A DNA stretch of 64,000 nt from UBA1660 sp964462035 (GCA_964462035.1 CAYXAP010000009.1:124001-188000), one strand, 5' to 3'; shown: positions 1-11,319, counted from the first letter of the stretch. The notes: a model not told the origin generated them from the letters alone. Numbers and translations: made by a program.

Positions 1-108
1 CTCGGAGACGTCTACTGCACCGGAATCAACGCGACCGAGCAGCTCGGCACGGGCGACGGAGAGCGACGGCGCGAGCTGACGCTCGTGCTCCGCGTCAGCC
101 CAGACTGA
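1..108 (+). CDS. C-terminal end of an RCC1-repeat protein (partial)
   Basis: The reading frame is open from the first base and stops at the TGA at 106-108, giving the last 35 residues of a protein that begins outside the window. The tail reads DVYCTGINATEQLGTGDGER, which fits the end of an RCC1 blade (pattern Gly-x-Asn-x(2)-x-Gln-Leu-Gly-x-Gly-Asp). RCC1-like beta-propellers in Myxococcota are usually exported proteins of unknown role. Its stop overlaps the 3' end of the convergent nickel-permease-like gene. Family call rests on a single repeat, so it is moderate. Confidence 0.6.
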   Translation, partial: LGDVYCTGINATEQLGTGDGERRRELTLVLRVSPD

Positions 109-669
109 GACCGATCCAGCAGACGCCGGTCAACACGGCGCCCGCACCGAGGAGCCGATGGACTCGAGCCCGCGCGGCCGTGTCCCGGCCCCGGAGCCCG
201 AGCGCCACGATGGCACCGGCCGCTGCCATCGCCAGCACCGCCGCGACCAGGTAGCCGCCGAGGTAGATGGCCGCTTCGGTGGGCTCGAGGAGCAGCCCGG
301 GGAGCACCGCGAAGAGGTGGTGCGCCCCCGCCGCCCCGTGGAGCAGCCCGACGCCGAGCGCACTCCCCGCAGGTCGCTGCGGGGGTTCGTGCGCGTGAGC
401 CTTCATCGCGCGGAGCCCGAGCAACACCAACACGAAGCCCACCGCCAGCTCGGCCCAGCCGGAGAGCGTCGAGAGCTCGAAGGCCTCGAGCCCGAGGCGG
501 CCCACGCCGGCGACGGCGAGCACGCCGACGCCGTGGCCCACGCCCCAGAGCGCCCCCAGGCGCACCGCCCGCTCCGGCGCACTGGCGGCGACCGGTCCGA
601 GAGCGGCGAGGTGGTCCGGGCCGCTCACCACGTGCAGCGCGCCGGCGCCGAGCCCTGCGAGCGCGATCA

Positions 670-670
<1 letters not shown>
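95..670 (-). CDS. UreH/NicO-like nickel permease, last gene of the urease operon
   Basis: A 191-residue, very hydrophobic protein with about six predicted membrane helices. The first helix carries HVVSGPDH (about residues 13-20), the His/Asp-His signature of the NiCoT/UreH/RcnA-type metal permeases, and a second His pair occurs in GAAGAHHLFAV. By family knowledge it should move nickel across the inner membrane to supply the urease maturation proteins. I chose the ATG at 670 because it overlaps the ureG stop as TGATG, the same coupling seen at other junctions of this operon; a GTG at 673 is also possible. UreJ/HupE is an alternative family name. Confidence 0.75.
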
Positions 671-1284
<614 letters not shown>

Positions 1285-1294
1285 CGTTCATTCC

Positions 1295-1951
1295 TCAGGA
1301 TCGAAAGAGTCGGGTGTGTTGGGTTTCGTGCAGCGCGCTCGCCAACGCGAGCCCGGGCGCCAGCGCGCCGAGCGCGTCGTCCGGGAGGGCGGCCGCGCGT
1401 TCGGCCGCGCGCTCGAGCTCGGGACCGAGGTGCAACAGGATCCGCTGACCGGCCGTCTGGCCAAGCGGCACGAGCTTGATGGCCGCCGCGACCGTGCCCT
1501 CGAGCCAGGTCCACAGGAAGCCACGCAGCGCATCCGAGGTCTCGAGCTCGAGGGCCACCGCGGCGAGGGCGAAAGCGGCCACGTGGGCTTCGCGGATGGG
1601 GGCGGGGGGAGCCTCGACCAGCTCGAGGTCGACCAGGAGCCGCACCAGCGCCCTCCCCGTCTGACGCGATTCGGCCTGCAGCTCGGCGGTCTCGCGGGTC
1701 GCGTCGGCGAGTCGCGCCCAGCGGAGAGCGGCGGCCATGTCGCCGCTCGTCAGCGCGCGGTGGAGCCGGACCACGAGTGGGCCGTCGAGGGTCGCGACGG
1801 AGTGCTCGAGGAGCCCCGCGATCCACGCACGGGTCTGCGCCTCGTCGGTGACCCAACCGCGCTCCACCGCGGTCTCGAGCCCGCGGGAGTAGGTGTAGCC
1901 ACCGACCGGCAACGCCGGGCTGACCAGCTGCAGGAGGCGCGGGAGGGTCAC
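1295..1951 (-). CDS. ureF: Urease accessory protein UreF
   Basis: A 218-residue, alpha-helical protein beginning with the UreF hallmark SPALPVGGYTYSRGLE, followed by the conserved region DxExxxSRQxGRAL-type segment (AESRQTGRALVRL). UreF bridges UreD and UreG and acts as the checkpoint for GTP hydrolysis during nickel insertion. The start is a GTG at 1951 which overlaps the ureE stop by four bases (GTGA), implying translational coupling. The C-terminus ends close to the UreG start, the typical ureE-F-G order. Confidence 0.93.
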   Translation of the reverse strand: MTLPRLLQLVSPALPVGGYTYSRGLETAVERGWVTDEAQTRAWIAGLLEHSVATLDGPLVVRLHRALTSGDMAAALRWARLADATRETAELQAESRQTGRALVRLLVDLELVEAPPAPIREAHVAAFALAAVALELETSDALRGFLWTWLEGTVAAAIKLVPLGQTAGQRILLHLGPELERAAERAAALPDDALGALAPGLALASALHETQHTRLFRS

Positions 1952-2432
1952 GAGCCGTCCTCGTGGGAGTGCGGGTGGCCGTGCGAGTGGCCGTGATCGT
2001 GCGAGTGCGAGTGACCGCCGCCGTAGGCGCCGCCCTCCGGCTCGAAGGGGGCCTGCTCGCAGGAGACCTCCATGCCGAGGCCGCGGACCATGTCGTCGAG
2101 CACGTGGTCGTGCCCGAAGCGCAACCAGCCTTCGCCGATCTGGAGCGGCACGTGGCGGTTCCCCAGGTGATAGGCGGCGTGCAGCAGTCGCTGCACGGGC
2201 GCCCGCACGGTGGAGACCGTCTCATCGGCGGCGCGCACCTCGACGACGGTCCCGTCGGCGGCGAGCAGCCGATCGCCGCCCCGCAGCACGGTGCCGCGGG
2301 GCAGGAAGAGACCGACCTCGCGACCGTCGTCGAGGGTCGCGCGCAGCCGACTCCGCTGCCGCAGCTCGAAGGGCAGCGTCAGCGTCGCGGTGGGGCTCGC
2401 ATCGCCCTCGTGTCGCTCTCGGATCTCGAGCA

Positions 2433-2433
<1 letters not shown>
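1948..2433 (-). CDS. ureE: Urease nickel metallochaperone UreE with His-rich tail
   Basis: A 161-residue UreE. The N-terminal half has the peptide-binding domain features (ERHEG, LPFELRQRSRLRATLDDGREVGLFLPRG segment), and the central metal-binding domain contains AAYHLGNRHVPLQI with the conserved dimer-interface histidine of GNRH. The last ~25 residues are dominated by His alternating with Ser/Gly/Asp (HSHSHDHGHSHGHPHSH), the type of tail that binds several nickel ions in Klebsiella UreE. It dimerises and hands nickel to UreG. The start ATG overlaps the ureC stop (TGATG). Confidence 0.95.
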
Positions 2434-4132
<1,699 letters not shown>

Positions 4133-4136
<4 letters not shown>

Positions 4137-4471
4137 GTGTCGCTCCCATCGAGGTCGCCCATGACCTCTTGGCGAAAGCCGAAGACCCGGCGGGCCCCGG
4201 CGTAGGCGACCAGGGTCACCTCGCGGGTCTGGCCCGGCTCGAAGCGCACCGCGGTCCCGGCGGGGATGTCGAGGCGCATGCCTCGCGCGGCGGCGCGATC
4301 GAACTTCAGCGCCGGGTTGGTCTCGGCGAAGTGGTAGTGAGAGCCGACCTGCACCGGTCGGTCCCCGCCGTTGGCGACCTCCAGGGTCGTCTTCGGTCGG
4401 CCGGCGTTCAGCTCGATGGTGCCCGGGGCGGCGCGAACCTCGCCGGGGATGAAGGGGGTCTCGTCGCTCAT
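4133..4471 (-). CDS. ureB: Urease beta subunit UreB
   Basis: A 112-residue beta subunit, separate from UreA and UreC as in most bacteria (not fused as in Helicobacter). It begins IPGEVRAAPGTIELN and contains the family block VQVGSHYHFAETNPALKFDR followed by GMRLDIPAGTAVRFEPG. UreB packs on the UreAC core to complete the (ABC)3 trimer. Both ends overlap neighbours by four bases (ATGA at ureA-ureB and ureB-ureC), suggesting the three structural subunits are translated in a fixed ratio. Confidence 0.97.
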
Positions 4472-4770
4472 CGGATCGGCTCGTGGACGGTGACCAACTT
4501 GGTGCCATCGGGGAAGGTCGCCTCGACCTGCACCTCGTCGACCATCTCGGGCACGCCCTCCATCACCTCTTCGCGGGTGAGGAGCGTGGTGCCCAACGTC
4601 ATCAGCTCGGCCACGGTCTTGCCCGCGCGCGCCCCCTCGAGGATCGCCGACGAGATGTAGGCGATGGCCTCCGGGTAGTTCAGCTTGATGCCGGCCTCTC
4701 GTCGCCGTTCGGCGAGCAGGCCCGCGCAGAAGACGAGCAGCTTGTCCTTGTCTCTCGGTGATAGCTCCAT
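4468..4770 (-). CDS. ureA: Urease gamma subunit UreA
   Basis: A 100-residue gamma subunit of standard length. It starts MELSPRDKDKLLVFCAGLLAERR and has the conserved LNYPEAIAYISSAILEGARAG and EVMEGVPEMVDEVQVEATFPDGTKLVTVH blocks. A good Shine-Dalgarno GGAGGAG lies just upstream inside the ureD 3' end, which supports the ATG at 4770; the ureD stop shares one base with it (TGATG). It forms the structural core of the trimer with UreB and UreC. Confidence 0.97.
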   Translation of the reverse strand: MELSPRDKDKLLVFCAGLLAERRREAGIKLNYPEAIAYISSAILEGARAGKTVAELMTLGTTLLTREEVMEGVPEMVDEVQVEATFPDGTKLVTVHEPIR

Positions 4771-5657
4771 CAGCTCCTCCAGATACCGGGGTCGATGCGT
4801 GGGCGGTTCCAGTCGTCGCGAACGCGGTGGCGGGCAGACTCGAGCACCTGCCGAACGCGTGTGCCGTCGGGTCCGAGCGCACGGACCACGAGCAGCGCTC
4901 CGTGAGGTGTGTCGAGCAGCGTCGCTGCCGCCTCCGGGTGCGGCTCGAGCGCCTCGCGGGTGGACGCCAGTGCTGCGGCCGGCCCGTCGACCGTGGCGAC
5001 CAAGGTCCCGAACGCGGCGTGACCCCGCAGTCCCCAGGCGCCAGCACCTGCTGCGGACCCACCGTCGATCCGACCGCGCTCCACGAAGATCGGACCGCCC
5101 GTGTCGTGGACGGTGAAGTCGAGCCAGAGCGACCCACGCTCGAAGCCCTCGTCGGCGGCCGGTCGCCCGAGACAGACCACCTCCCAACCGAGGAAGCGCG
5201 CTCCGGGCCCCAGGTGGACCTCGGTCTCGAGCGCCGCGTCGGCGTCTTCGTAGACCACCATCTCCTGCGGGACGTGCTCGAGCCACGCATCCGCACCCAC
5301 CTCGAGGCGAGTGACCAGCGACGCCCGATAGCCGTTCGTCCGGTAGATCTTGCCGGCCCCCGGCGTGGTCAGCAGCGCGCGCGCTTCCGGTGCCACCTTG
5401 GCGCCGACCTGGAGCACGTCACCGCCGACGCATCCTGCCGGCGGATGCAACACGACCACATGAGCCGTCCCGTCCGGCTCGGGATGAAACGCGCGCTGGA
5501 TCCGCAGCGGCCCTTCGTGTGCGAGGGCGCCGATCCGAGTGCGCCCCGCCCGCCGACGGAGCTCGACGTCGAGCGAGGCGCGCCACCGTCGTTCGGGGCC
5601 ATCCCGGGGCTCGGTGGGCTCGGTCGTTCGCGGTTCGGATCGCGGTCGCGCGAGCAT
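4770..5657 (-). CDS. ureD: Urease accessory protein UreD, first gene of the operon
   Basis: UreD-family scaffold for urease activation. Recognisable blocks are LHPPAGCVGGD, ARALLTTPGAGKIYR, LEHVPQEMVVYEDADA and GARFLGWEVVCLGR, in family order. UreD binds the apoenzyme and forms the UreDFG nickel-transfer complex. I take the ATG at 5657 (295 residues, slightly long for the family); an in-frame extension to 5984 exists, but it has no UreD similarity and overlaps the divergent gene. The first ~30 residues are Arg/Glu-rich and poorly conserved, so a later start is possible. Confidence 0.88.
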   Translation of the reverse strand: MLARPRSEPRTTEPTEPRDGPERRWRASLDVELRRRAGRTRIGALAHEGPLRIQRAFHPEPDGTAHVVVLHPPAGCVGGDVLQVGAKVAPEARALLTTPGAGKIYRTNGYRASLVTRLEVGADAWLEHVPQEMVVYEDADAALETEVHLGPGARFLGWEVVCLGRPAADEGFERGSLWLDFTVHDTGGPIFVERGRIDGGSAAGAGAWGLRGHAAFGTLVATVDGPAAALASTREALEPHPEAAATLLDTPHGALLVVRALGPDGTRVRQVLESARHRVRDDWNRPRIDPGIWRS

Positions 5658-5673
5658 TCGGCCAACCCTAGGA

Positions 5674-5688
5674 GCCGAAGATTTCGGC
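5674..5688. promoter_or_regulatory. Inverted repeat in the ureD upstream region (candidate operator)
   Basis: GCCGAA-N3-TTCGGC lies 16 bp upstream of the ureD start, in the only space where an operon promoter could sit (5658-5827, shared with the divergent DUF1588-family gene). A second, looser GAAACG/CGTTTC pair lies around 5758-5790. Nickel, nitrogen or SOS-type regulators all use dyads of this size; the sequence does not decide between them. No convincing sigma-70 boxes were seen. Confidence 0.3.
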
Positions 5689-5827
5689 GACGTTTCGAGC
5701 CGATGAAAAGCGCAGACCGCCCGACGAAAATGTCCTGGATCGCCGTACGATTGCGAACGAAACGGCCGGTGTGCAGAAATCGCACGTTTCCTGAGCCGGT
5801 TTGCGCGGCTGGCGCCTCCTACCTCCG

Positions 5828-7465
5828 ATGCGTGGATGGTGGATGTTGGCGTCGGTCGTTCTCCTGGGTTGCCAGGGCGTGATCGGAGACTCCCCAAACG
5901 GTGAACCGGACGACCCCTTCGCCCCCGGCGGTCCGGTTCCCTTGGACTGTGCGGAAGGCGACTACCGTCCGGCCGACGCGCCACTCCGCCGGCTGACGCC
6001 GGACGAGTATCGAGCGAGCGTCGGCAGCCTCTTCCCCGGCGTGGCGATCCCGGAGCTCGAGCTCGAGCGTGATGCGGAGGTCGACGGCTTCGACAACAAC
6101 GCGCTGAGCCAGGGCGTCGGCGCCACCAACATCGAGAGCTTCAACCGCGCCGCCGAGCGCGTCGGCGCCGTGGTCGCAGCCGATCGCAGCTGGTGGCCCT
6201 GCTCCACCGACGACGCGGCGTGCGGTCGGACGATCGCGCTGGCCGTCGGCGAGCGCGCCTACCGCCGACCGCTCGACGCGGCCGAGTCCGATCGGATGGC
6301 GGCCTTCTTCGAGTCGCTGCGAGTGGAGCTCGGCTTCGACGCGGCGGTCGCCGCCTACGTCTCCGGCGTCCTCGAGTCGCCCTCCTTCCTCTACCGACCG
6401 GAGCTCGGCGACCCGAGCCTCCCGGCACCGAACGGTCTGATCGCGCTCTCCGGGCACGAGGTCGCGACGCGCCTCTCCTATCTGCTCTGGGGCGAGCTGC
6501 CGGACCAGACCTTGCTGGACGCGGCCGCGGCAGGCGAGCTCGCCGACGCGGCGGCCGTCGAGGCCCAGACCCGGCGGATGCTCGAGGATCCACGCGCACG
6601 CAGCGTGGTGGAGCGTTTCCACGCGAGCTGGCTCGGGCTCGACCGACTGGCGGAGCTCGACCTGGACGACGAGCGCTACCCCGAGCTGAACGGTGCGTTG
6701 CGTCGTGACCTCCAGGCGTCCGTGGGCGCTTTCGTGGACGACGCCTTCTGGGAGCGCGGCTCGATCCACGAGCTCTTCGCTGGTCGACAGGGCTATGTGA
6801 ACGATCGGCTCGCGCCGCTGATGGGCGTCAGCGCCCCCGGCACCGACGAGCTGGTGCCCGTCACGCTCCCGGAGACGGAGCGAGCGGGCCTGCTGACCCA
6901 GCCGGGCGTGCTCGCCTCGACCTCCCACGGCATCGGTCACTCGCCGATCCTGCGCGGCGTGCTCGTGCTCGGGCAGGTGCTCTGCACCCCGCCGCCGCCG
7001 CCGCCCGACGACGTGGACATCGGCGTCGCCGATGACGAGCCCATCGAGGACGGTCGGCTGCTGACCACGCGCGAGAAGCTGGAGCGCACGCATGGCACCG
7101 CGGAGTGCGCGACCTGCCACGACGCGATCGACGGCATCGGCTTCGCCTTCGAGCGCTACGACGGACTCGGCCGATTTCGGCTGGAGGAGAACGGCGTGAC
7201 CGTCGACCCCTCCGGGACCTTGCGCGGTGAAGCCGTCGCCGACGCGGTCGAGCTCGGTGAGAGCCTCGCGGAAGACGCCCAGATGCGCGAGTGCCTCGCG
7301 ACGCAGTGGTACCGCTTTGCCCTCGGACGCTCGGAGGCCGCGCCCGACGCCTGCGAGATTCGACGACTGGCCGACACGCTCGGTGAGCTGGACGACCCAA
7401 AGGAGATGCTGGTGGCCCTGGTGACCTCGAACGCTTTCCGCTTCCGCCCGGAGGTCTCGGAATGA
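5828..7465 (+). CDS. Lipoprotein of the DUF1587-1595-1592-1588-1585 family with a CxxCH haem motif
   Basis: A 545-residue exported protein. The start MRGWWMLASVVLLGC gives a lipobox with Cys15. Domain-like blocks follow in the order known for this family: LRRLTPDEYRASVGSLFPG (DUF1587-type), AYRRPLDAAESDRMAAFF (DUF1595), SFLYRPELG...ATRLSYLLWGELPD (DUF1592), SPILRGVLVLGQVLCTPPPPPP and the haem c site CATCH (Cys427, Cys430, His431; DUF1588), and a DUF1585-type end. Such proteins are known from Planctomycetes and myxobacteria and are thought to be extracytoplasmic cytochrome-like proteins; no reaction is established. It is coupled by ATGA to the DUF1552 gene. An in-frame TTG at 5801 is a less likely start. 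Confidence 0.88.
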   Translation: MRGWWMLASVVLLGCQGVIGDSPNGEPDDPFAPGGPVPLDCAEGDYRPADAPLRRLTPDEYRASVGSLFPGVAIPELELERDAEVDGFDNNALSQGVGATNIESFNRAAERVGAVVAADRSWWPCSTDDAACGRTIALAVGERAYRRPLDAAESDRMAAFFESLRVELGFDAAVAAYVSGVLESPSFLYRPELGDPSLPAPNGLIALSGHEVATRLSYLLWGELPDQTLLDAAAAGELADAAAVEAQTRRMLEDPRARSVVERFHASWLGLDRLAELDLDDERYPELNGALRRDLQASVGAFVDDAFWERGSIHELFAGRQGYVNDRLAPLMGVSAPGTDELVPVTLPETERAGLLTQPGVLASTSHGIGHSPILRGVLVLGQVLCTPPPPPPDDVDIGVADDEPIEDGRLLTTREKLERTHGTAECATCHDAIDGIGFAFERYDGLGRFRLEENGVTVDPSGTLRGEAVADAVELGESLAEDAQMRECLATQWYRFALGRSEAAPDACEIRRLADTLGELDDPKEMLVALVTSNAFRFRPEVSE

Positions 7466-8868
7466 GCATGAAGCGACGCTCCTTCCTTCGCGGCATCGGC
7501 CTGGGCGCAGCGGCGCTCAGCGTGCCCATCGTCGGCCAGCGCGCCCGCGGGCAGGTCTCGGTGCCCAAGCGGGTGGTCTTCTTCTATGGCGGCTCGGGCT
7601 CGCTCCCGGGGAGCTGGGAGCCGACCAGCGTGTTGAGCGACACCCAGTTCGAGCTGAGCGAGCTGCACACGCCACTCGCGCCCTACCGCAGCCGGATGAT
7701 CCTCTTCGAGAACCTGGACATGGTCTCCACGCGCCGGGATCCGACCGGCGCGAGCAACGCGCACCACAACGGTCAGACGCACTGCCTCACGGCGGCGAAC
7801 CGGCTGACCGGCGATCTCGCGGGTGGCGAGTCCATCGATCAGGCGATCGCGCGAGGGCTGAACGCCGACGGACCAGTGACGCGACTGCCGTCGCTCGAGG
7901 TGTCGGCGGCCGCTTGGCAGAACGGGAGCGAAGGCGCGCCGATCTACTCCGACGCCGGCGTGCGCGTACCGGTGCTCTACGAGCCGCCAGACATCTACGG
8001 GCGCGCGTTCCCGGCCGGCAGCTCCGACCCGGAGGCCGCTGCGCGGGCGGCGCGCCGCCGCGAGATGATCGCGGGCTTCGTCCGAAGCGAGCACGAAGAG
8101 CTGATCCGTCGACTGCCCCGAGCGGACGCGGAGAAGGTGCGGCAGCACCTCGACACCCGCGCGACGCTCGAGGCACGGCTGGGACTCGGCACCGATCGCG
8201 CCGGACTGATGCCGGGCATGGAGATCATCTCGCGCTGGGACAGCGTCGACTTCGGCTACGACGTGCCGCCCTCCGGCAAGGACGCCATCTGGCAGGCGAC
8301 CGCCGACCTCAACACCGAGCTCGTCGCTGCCGCGCTACACGCGGACGTGACGCGGGTCGCGACCATCCTCCTGCACGACGCGCCCGGCTACACCTTCGGG
8401 TACACGAACGGCAACCACGAGTCGGAGAACCCGCACGACCTCACCCACAAGGTGAACGACGACAGCACCTGGCAGAGCTCGGACTCGGACGCGCGGGGAG
8501 CCATCCGGCGACAGCATCTCGCGACGATGGAGAAGCTTCGGGGCTTCCTCGACATGCTGGAGTCCCGGATCGAGCCCGACGGAACGACGCTGCTCGACAA
8601 CACGCTCGTGGTCTACGTCAGCCAGATCTCGAACGGCAGCCACTCGGTCGAGCGACTGCCCTGGTTCACCGTCGGTGGGCTGCAAGGCACGCTTCGGACC
8701 GGGCGCTACATCCGCTTCGATCGGACCCAGGACCCGGAGCGGTCCTGGCGAACCGACGGACGTCCGCACAACGACCTCTTCCTGTCGGTGGCGCACGCGA
8801 TGGACGTGCCGCTCACGACGTTCGGGAACGACGCCGCGACGGGCCCGATCACCGAGATGCTCGCCTGA
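7462..8868 (+). CDS. Tat-exported DUF1552 protein
   Basis: A 468-residue protein with a twin-arginine signal (MKRRSFLRGIGLGAAALS, then a cleavage region near ARGQ). The mature part has the DUF1552 features VVFFYGGSGSLPGSWEP, NAHHNGQTHCLT and a C-terminal block SHSVERLPWFTVGG. DUF1552 proteins are almost always encoded beside DUF1588-family haem lipoproteins, as here with a four-base overlap; their fold resembles sulfatase/alkaline-phosphatase-like proteins in my judgement, but the substrate is unknown. Tat export suggests folding, possibly with a cofactor, before export. Both genes probably form one two-gene operon. Confidence 0.85.
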   Translation: MSMKRRSFLRGIGLGAAALSVPIVGQRARGQVSVPKRVVFFYGGSGSLPGSWEPTSVLSDTQFELSELHTPLAPYRSRMILFENLDMVSTRRDPTGASNAHHNGQTHCLTAANRLTGDLAGGESIDQAIARGLNADGPVTRLPSLEVSAAAWQNGSEGAPIYSDAGVRVPVLYEPPDIYGRAFPAGSSDPEAAARAARRREMIAGFVRSEHEELIRRLPRADAEKVRQHLDTRATLEARLGLGTDRAGLMPGMEIISRWDSVDFGYDVPPSGKDAIWQATADLNTELVAAALHADVTRVATILLHDAPGYTFGYTNGNHESENPHDLTHKVNDDSTWQSSDSDARGAIRRQHLATMEKLRGFLDMLESRIEPDGTTLLDNTLVVYVSQISNGSHSVERLPWFTVGGLQGTLRTGRYIRFDRTQDPERSWRTDGRPHNDLFLSVAHAMDVPLTTFGNDAATGPITEMLA

Positions 8869-9121
8869 CGAGCCGACCGAACACGGGGGATGGTCGGTCG
8901 AGGATCGGTTCACGGAGAACCGGCGCGGCGATCCGGGCGCCTTCGTGGACGTCCTCGGACATGTCCGAAATTCGTACGCCCCAGGAAAGTTACAGCCGAT
9001 CGACCCGTGCGTGAGTGTGCGCACATGGATCACCTGTAGGTCAAGTGCGCATAATAACTGGAGATTTTCTGGAAATCAGCCCCGCCGGGGTCTAACATCG
9101 TTCGACTGAAAGGTGGGTTGC

Positions 9122-11317
9122 GTGGACTTCAAGCAGTTTTTGAATCCGGCGCTGGGTGCGTCCCTGGTACTCGCGCTGTGTCTCGGGACGACCTCGACGG
9201 TCGAAGCTCAGTACTGCACGCTGGACGGAGCGCTCACCTGCGGCGACGGCACCGTGTGCGAGCCCGTGTCCACGACACAGGGACTGTGCTGTCCGGACGA
9301 CCCCATGACGGGGGTGCCCGGAGTCTGCATCGGACCGAGCGGTCCGCCGGCCGCGACCGTGCTGGCCTCGGACCTCTTCCAGCTCTTGACGCTGGCGCAG
9401 GATCCAGCGCTCTACGGTGACCTCTTCACCGGTCCGTGGACCAACTGGTACTACGACAGCCGCGAGCGTGGTCTGGCGAAGCTGGCGCTCATGCGCGGCA
9501 TCCTCGAGACCTACAACCTGCACGACATGTACGTCGGCTCGGGCATCCCGCTGGTGACCGACCCGGCCCGGAGCGGCATCATCTGCGAGAGCGGCCCGTA
9601 CACCTCGCGAACGCTCGACGGAACCTGCAACGATCCGACGAACCCGCTCATGGGTGCGCAGGGGACCCGCTTCGGTCGCAACGTGCCCCTCGCGTATGGG
9701 CACCCGATCCCTGGCGGCATGCTCGTCCCGAACCCTCGGACCGTCAGCCGAGAGCTGCTCCAGCGACCGCGCGACGGATTCAAGCCGGTCGGCTTCCTCA
9801 ACAACCTCGCGGGCGCGTGGACGCAGTTCCAGATCCACGACTGGTTCGACCACGGACCCGCGCCGCACTCGGCGCCGGGGAGCCGCCGTGGGCGCGGGCA
9901 TTACCGCCACGGTCGTGGCCACGGGCACGGGCACGGCCATCACGGGCACGGGCACGGCGGCCACATGGACCCGAGCAACTTCATTCAGATCCCGCTCGAT
10001 CGGGACGACCCGCTCCGTCGCCGCTATCGGATGGAGAACCTGCTGATTCCGCCGACGCGCGAGGATCCGACCCGGGTCGCGGGTCGGGACGACGCACTGC
10101 CGCCGACCTTCACCAACGAGGTCACTCACTGGTGGGATGGCTCGCAGGTCTACGGCAGCGACCAGGAGACCGCCGACCGCCTGCGCGCGCACGAAGGCGG
10201 TCGCCTGCTGATTCGTGAGAACGGGCTGCTCCCCGAAGGTGAAGGTGGCTACGCCGACACCGGCATGCGCGAGAACTTCTGGGTCGGCCTCGAGCTGCTC
10301 CACACCGTCTTCGCGCACGAGCACAACGCCATCGCCGAGATGCTCGAGGCGAACCACCCGGACTGGAGCGACGAGCGACTCTTCGACACCGCGCGAATGA
10401 TCAACGCGGCGCTGATCGCGAAGATCCACACGCTCGAGTGGACGCCGGCCATCCTCCCGAACACCAGCCTCGACACGGCGATGAACACCAACTGGTACGG
10501 GCTGAACCACTTCACCTGCCCGACCCTGCCGCCGATCCCCGGTCTCTACCCGAACCCCGTCGTCTACGGCGTGGTGGGCAACCCCGACGGTCGAAACCTG
10601 CACGACGCGGCGTACGCGATGACCGAGGAGTTCGTCTCCGTGTATCGCATGCACCCGCTCCTCCCGGACCACATCGAGGTCCGGAACCCGCGCACCGGCC
10701 GTGGCCGGCGCGTTCGGACCGAGCGGACGCGCGAGTCCGGCGGTCGGCAACTCGTCGAGCGTTACGGCATGGAGAAGATGCTCTACTCGTTCGGCACCAC
10801 CAACCCGGGCGCGTTGGTGCTGCAGAACTACCCGACGTTCCTCCAGGACATCAACATCCCGGGCCGCGGCATCATGGACATCGGCACGACCGACATCGTT
10901 CGTGACCGCGAGCGCGGTGTACCGCGCTACAACGCGGCCCGTCAGCTGATGGGCCTGCCGCGCGTGGCGGACTTCGACACCCTGACCGGTGGCGACAAAG
11001 AGCTCTCCGACAAGCTCGAAGAGGTCTACGGCAACATCGACCTCGTCGACCTGATGGTGGGCACCATGGCGGAGGCGCAGCGCCCGAGCTGCTACGGCTT
11101 CGGCGAGACCCTCTTCCAAGTCTTCACGCTCATGGCCACGCGCCGCCTGCAGGGCGACCGCTTCTACACCGAGCTGTACAACGCGGACACCTACACCAAC
11201 GAAGGCCTCCTCTGGATCGAGATGAACTCGATGAAGTCGATCCTCCTCCGGCACTACCCGGAGCTCGCCGACACCGGCCTCTCCACGGTCGCCAACGCCT
11301 TCCACCCCTGGGAGTGA
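9122..11317 (+). CDS. Alpha-dioxygenase-like haem protein (animal peroxidase/COX superfamily) with His-rich insertion
   Basis: A 731-residue exported protein (signal peptide ending VEAQ). It carries the alpha-dioxygenase/cyclooxygenase signatures: distal His239 in FQIHDWFDHG, THWWDGSQVYGS, IHTLEWTPAIL, and YRMHPLLPDH with the candidate catalytic Tyr508 and proximal His511, then DLMVGTMAE and LMATRRLQGDRFYTE near the end. Plant alpha-DOX adds oxygen to C2 of fatty acids. Odd features are a Cys-rich N-terminus after the signal and an insertion at residues 254-281 with ten His in Gly/Arg context. I chose GTG 9122 because AAGGTGG lies at 5-6 bp spacing; GTG 9113 is the alternative. Fatty acid as substrate is inferred. 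Confidence 0.85.
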   Translation: MDFKQFLNPALGASLVLALCLGTTSTVEAQYCTLDGALTCGDGTVCEPVSTTQGLCCPDDPMTGVPGVCIGPSGPPAATVLASDLFQLLTLAQDPALYGDLFTGPWTNWYYDSRERGLAKLALMRGILETYNLHDMYVGSGIPLVTDPARSGIICESGPYTSRTLDGTCNDPTNPLMGAQGTRFGRNVPLAYGHPIPGGMLVPNPRTVSRELLQRPRDGFKPVGFLNNLAGAWTQFQIHDWFDHGPAPHSAPGSRRGRGHYRHGRGHGHGHGHHGHGHGGHMDPSNFIQIPLDRDDPLRRRYRMENLLIPPTREDPTRVAGRDDALPPTFTNEVTHWWDGSQVYGSDQETADRLRAHEGGRLLIRENGLLPEGEGGYADTGMRENFWVGLELLHTVFAHEHNAIAEMLEANHPDWSDERLFDTARMINAALIAKIHTLEWTPAILPNTSLDTAMNTNWYGLNHFTCPTLPPIPGLYPNPVVYGVVGNPDGRNLHDAAYAMTEEFVSVYRMHPLLPDHIEVRNPRTGRGRRVRTERTRESGGRQLVERYGMEKMLYSFGTTNPGALVLQNYPTFLQDINIPGRGIMDIGTTDIVRDRERGVPRYNAARQLMGLPRVADFDTLTGGDKELSDKLEEVYGNIDLVDLMVGTMAEAQRPSCYGFGETLFQVFTLMATRRLQGDRFYTELYNADTYTNEGLLWIEMNSMKSILLRHYPELADTGLSTVANAFHPWE

Positions 11318-11319
11318 TC

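Noticed and set aside
9018..9112. AT-rich stretch with CATAAT and small hairpins as a promoter for the alpha-dioxygenase-like gene
   Set aside because: A -10-like CATAAT is present but no -35 box at proper spacing, so it is not listed as a feature; 8869-9121 otherwise holds no gene.
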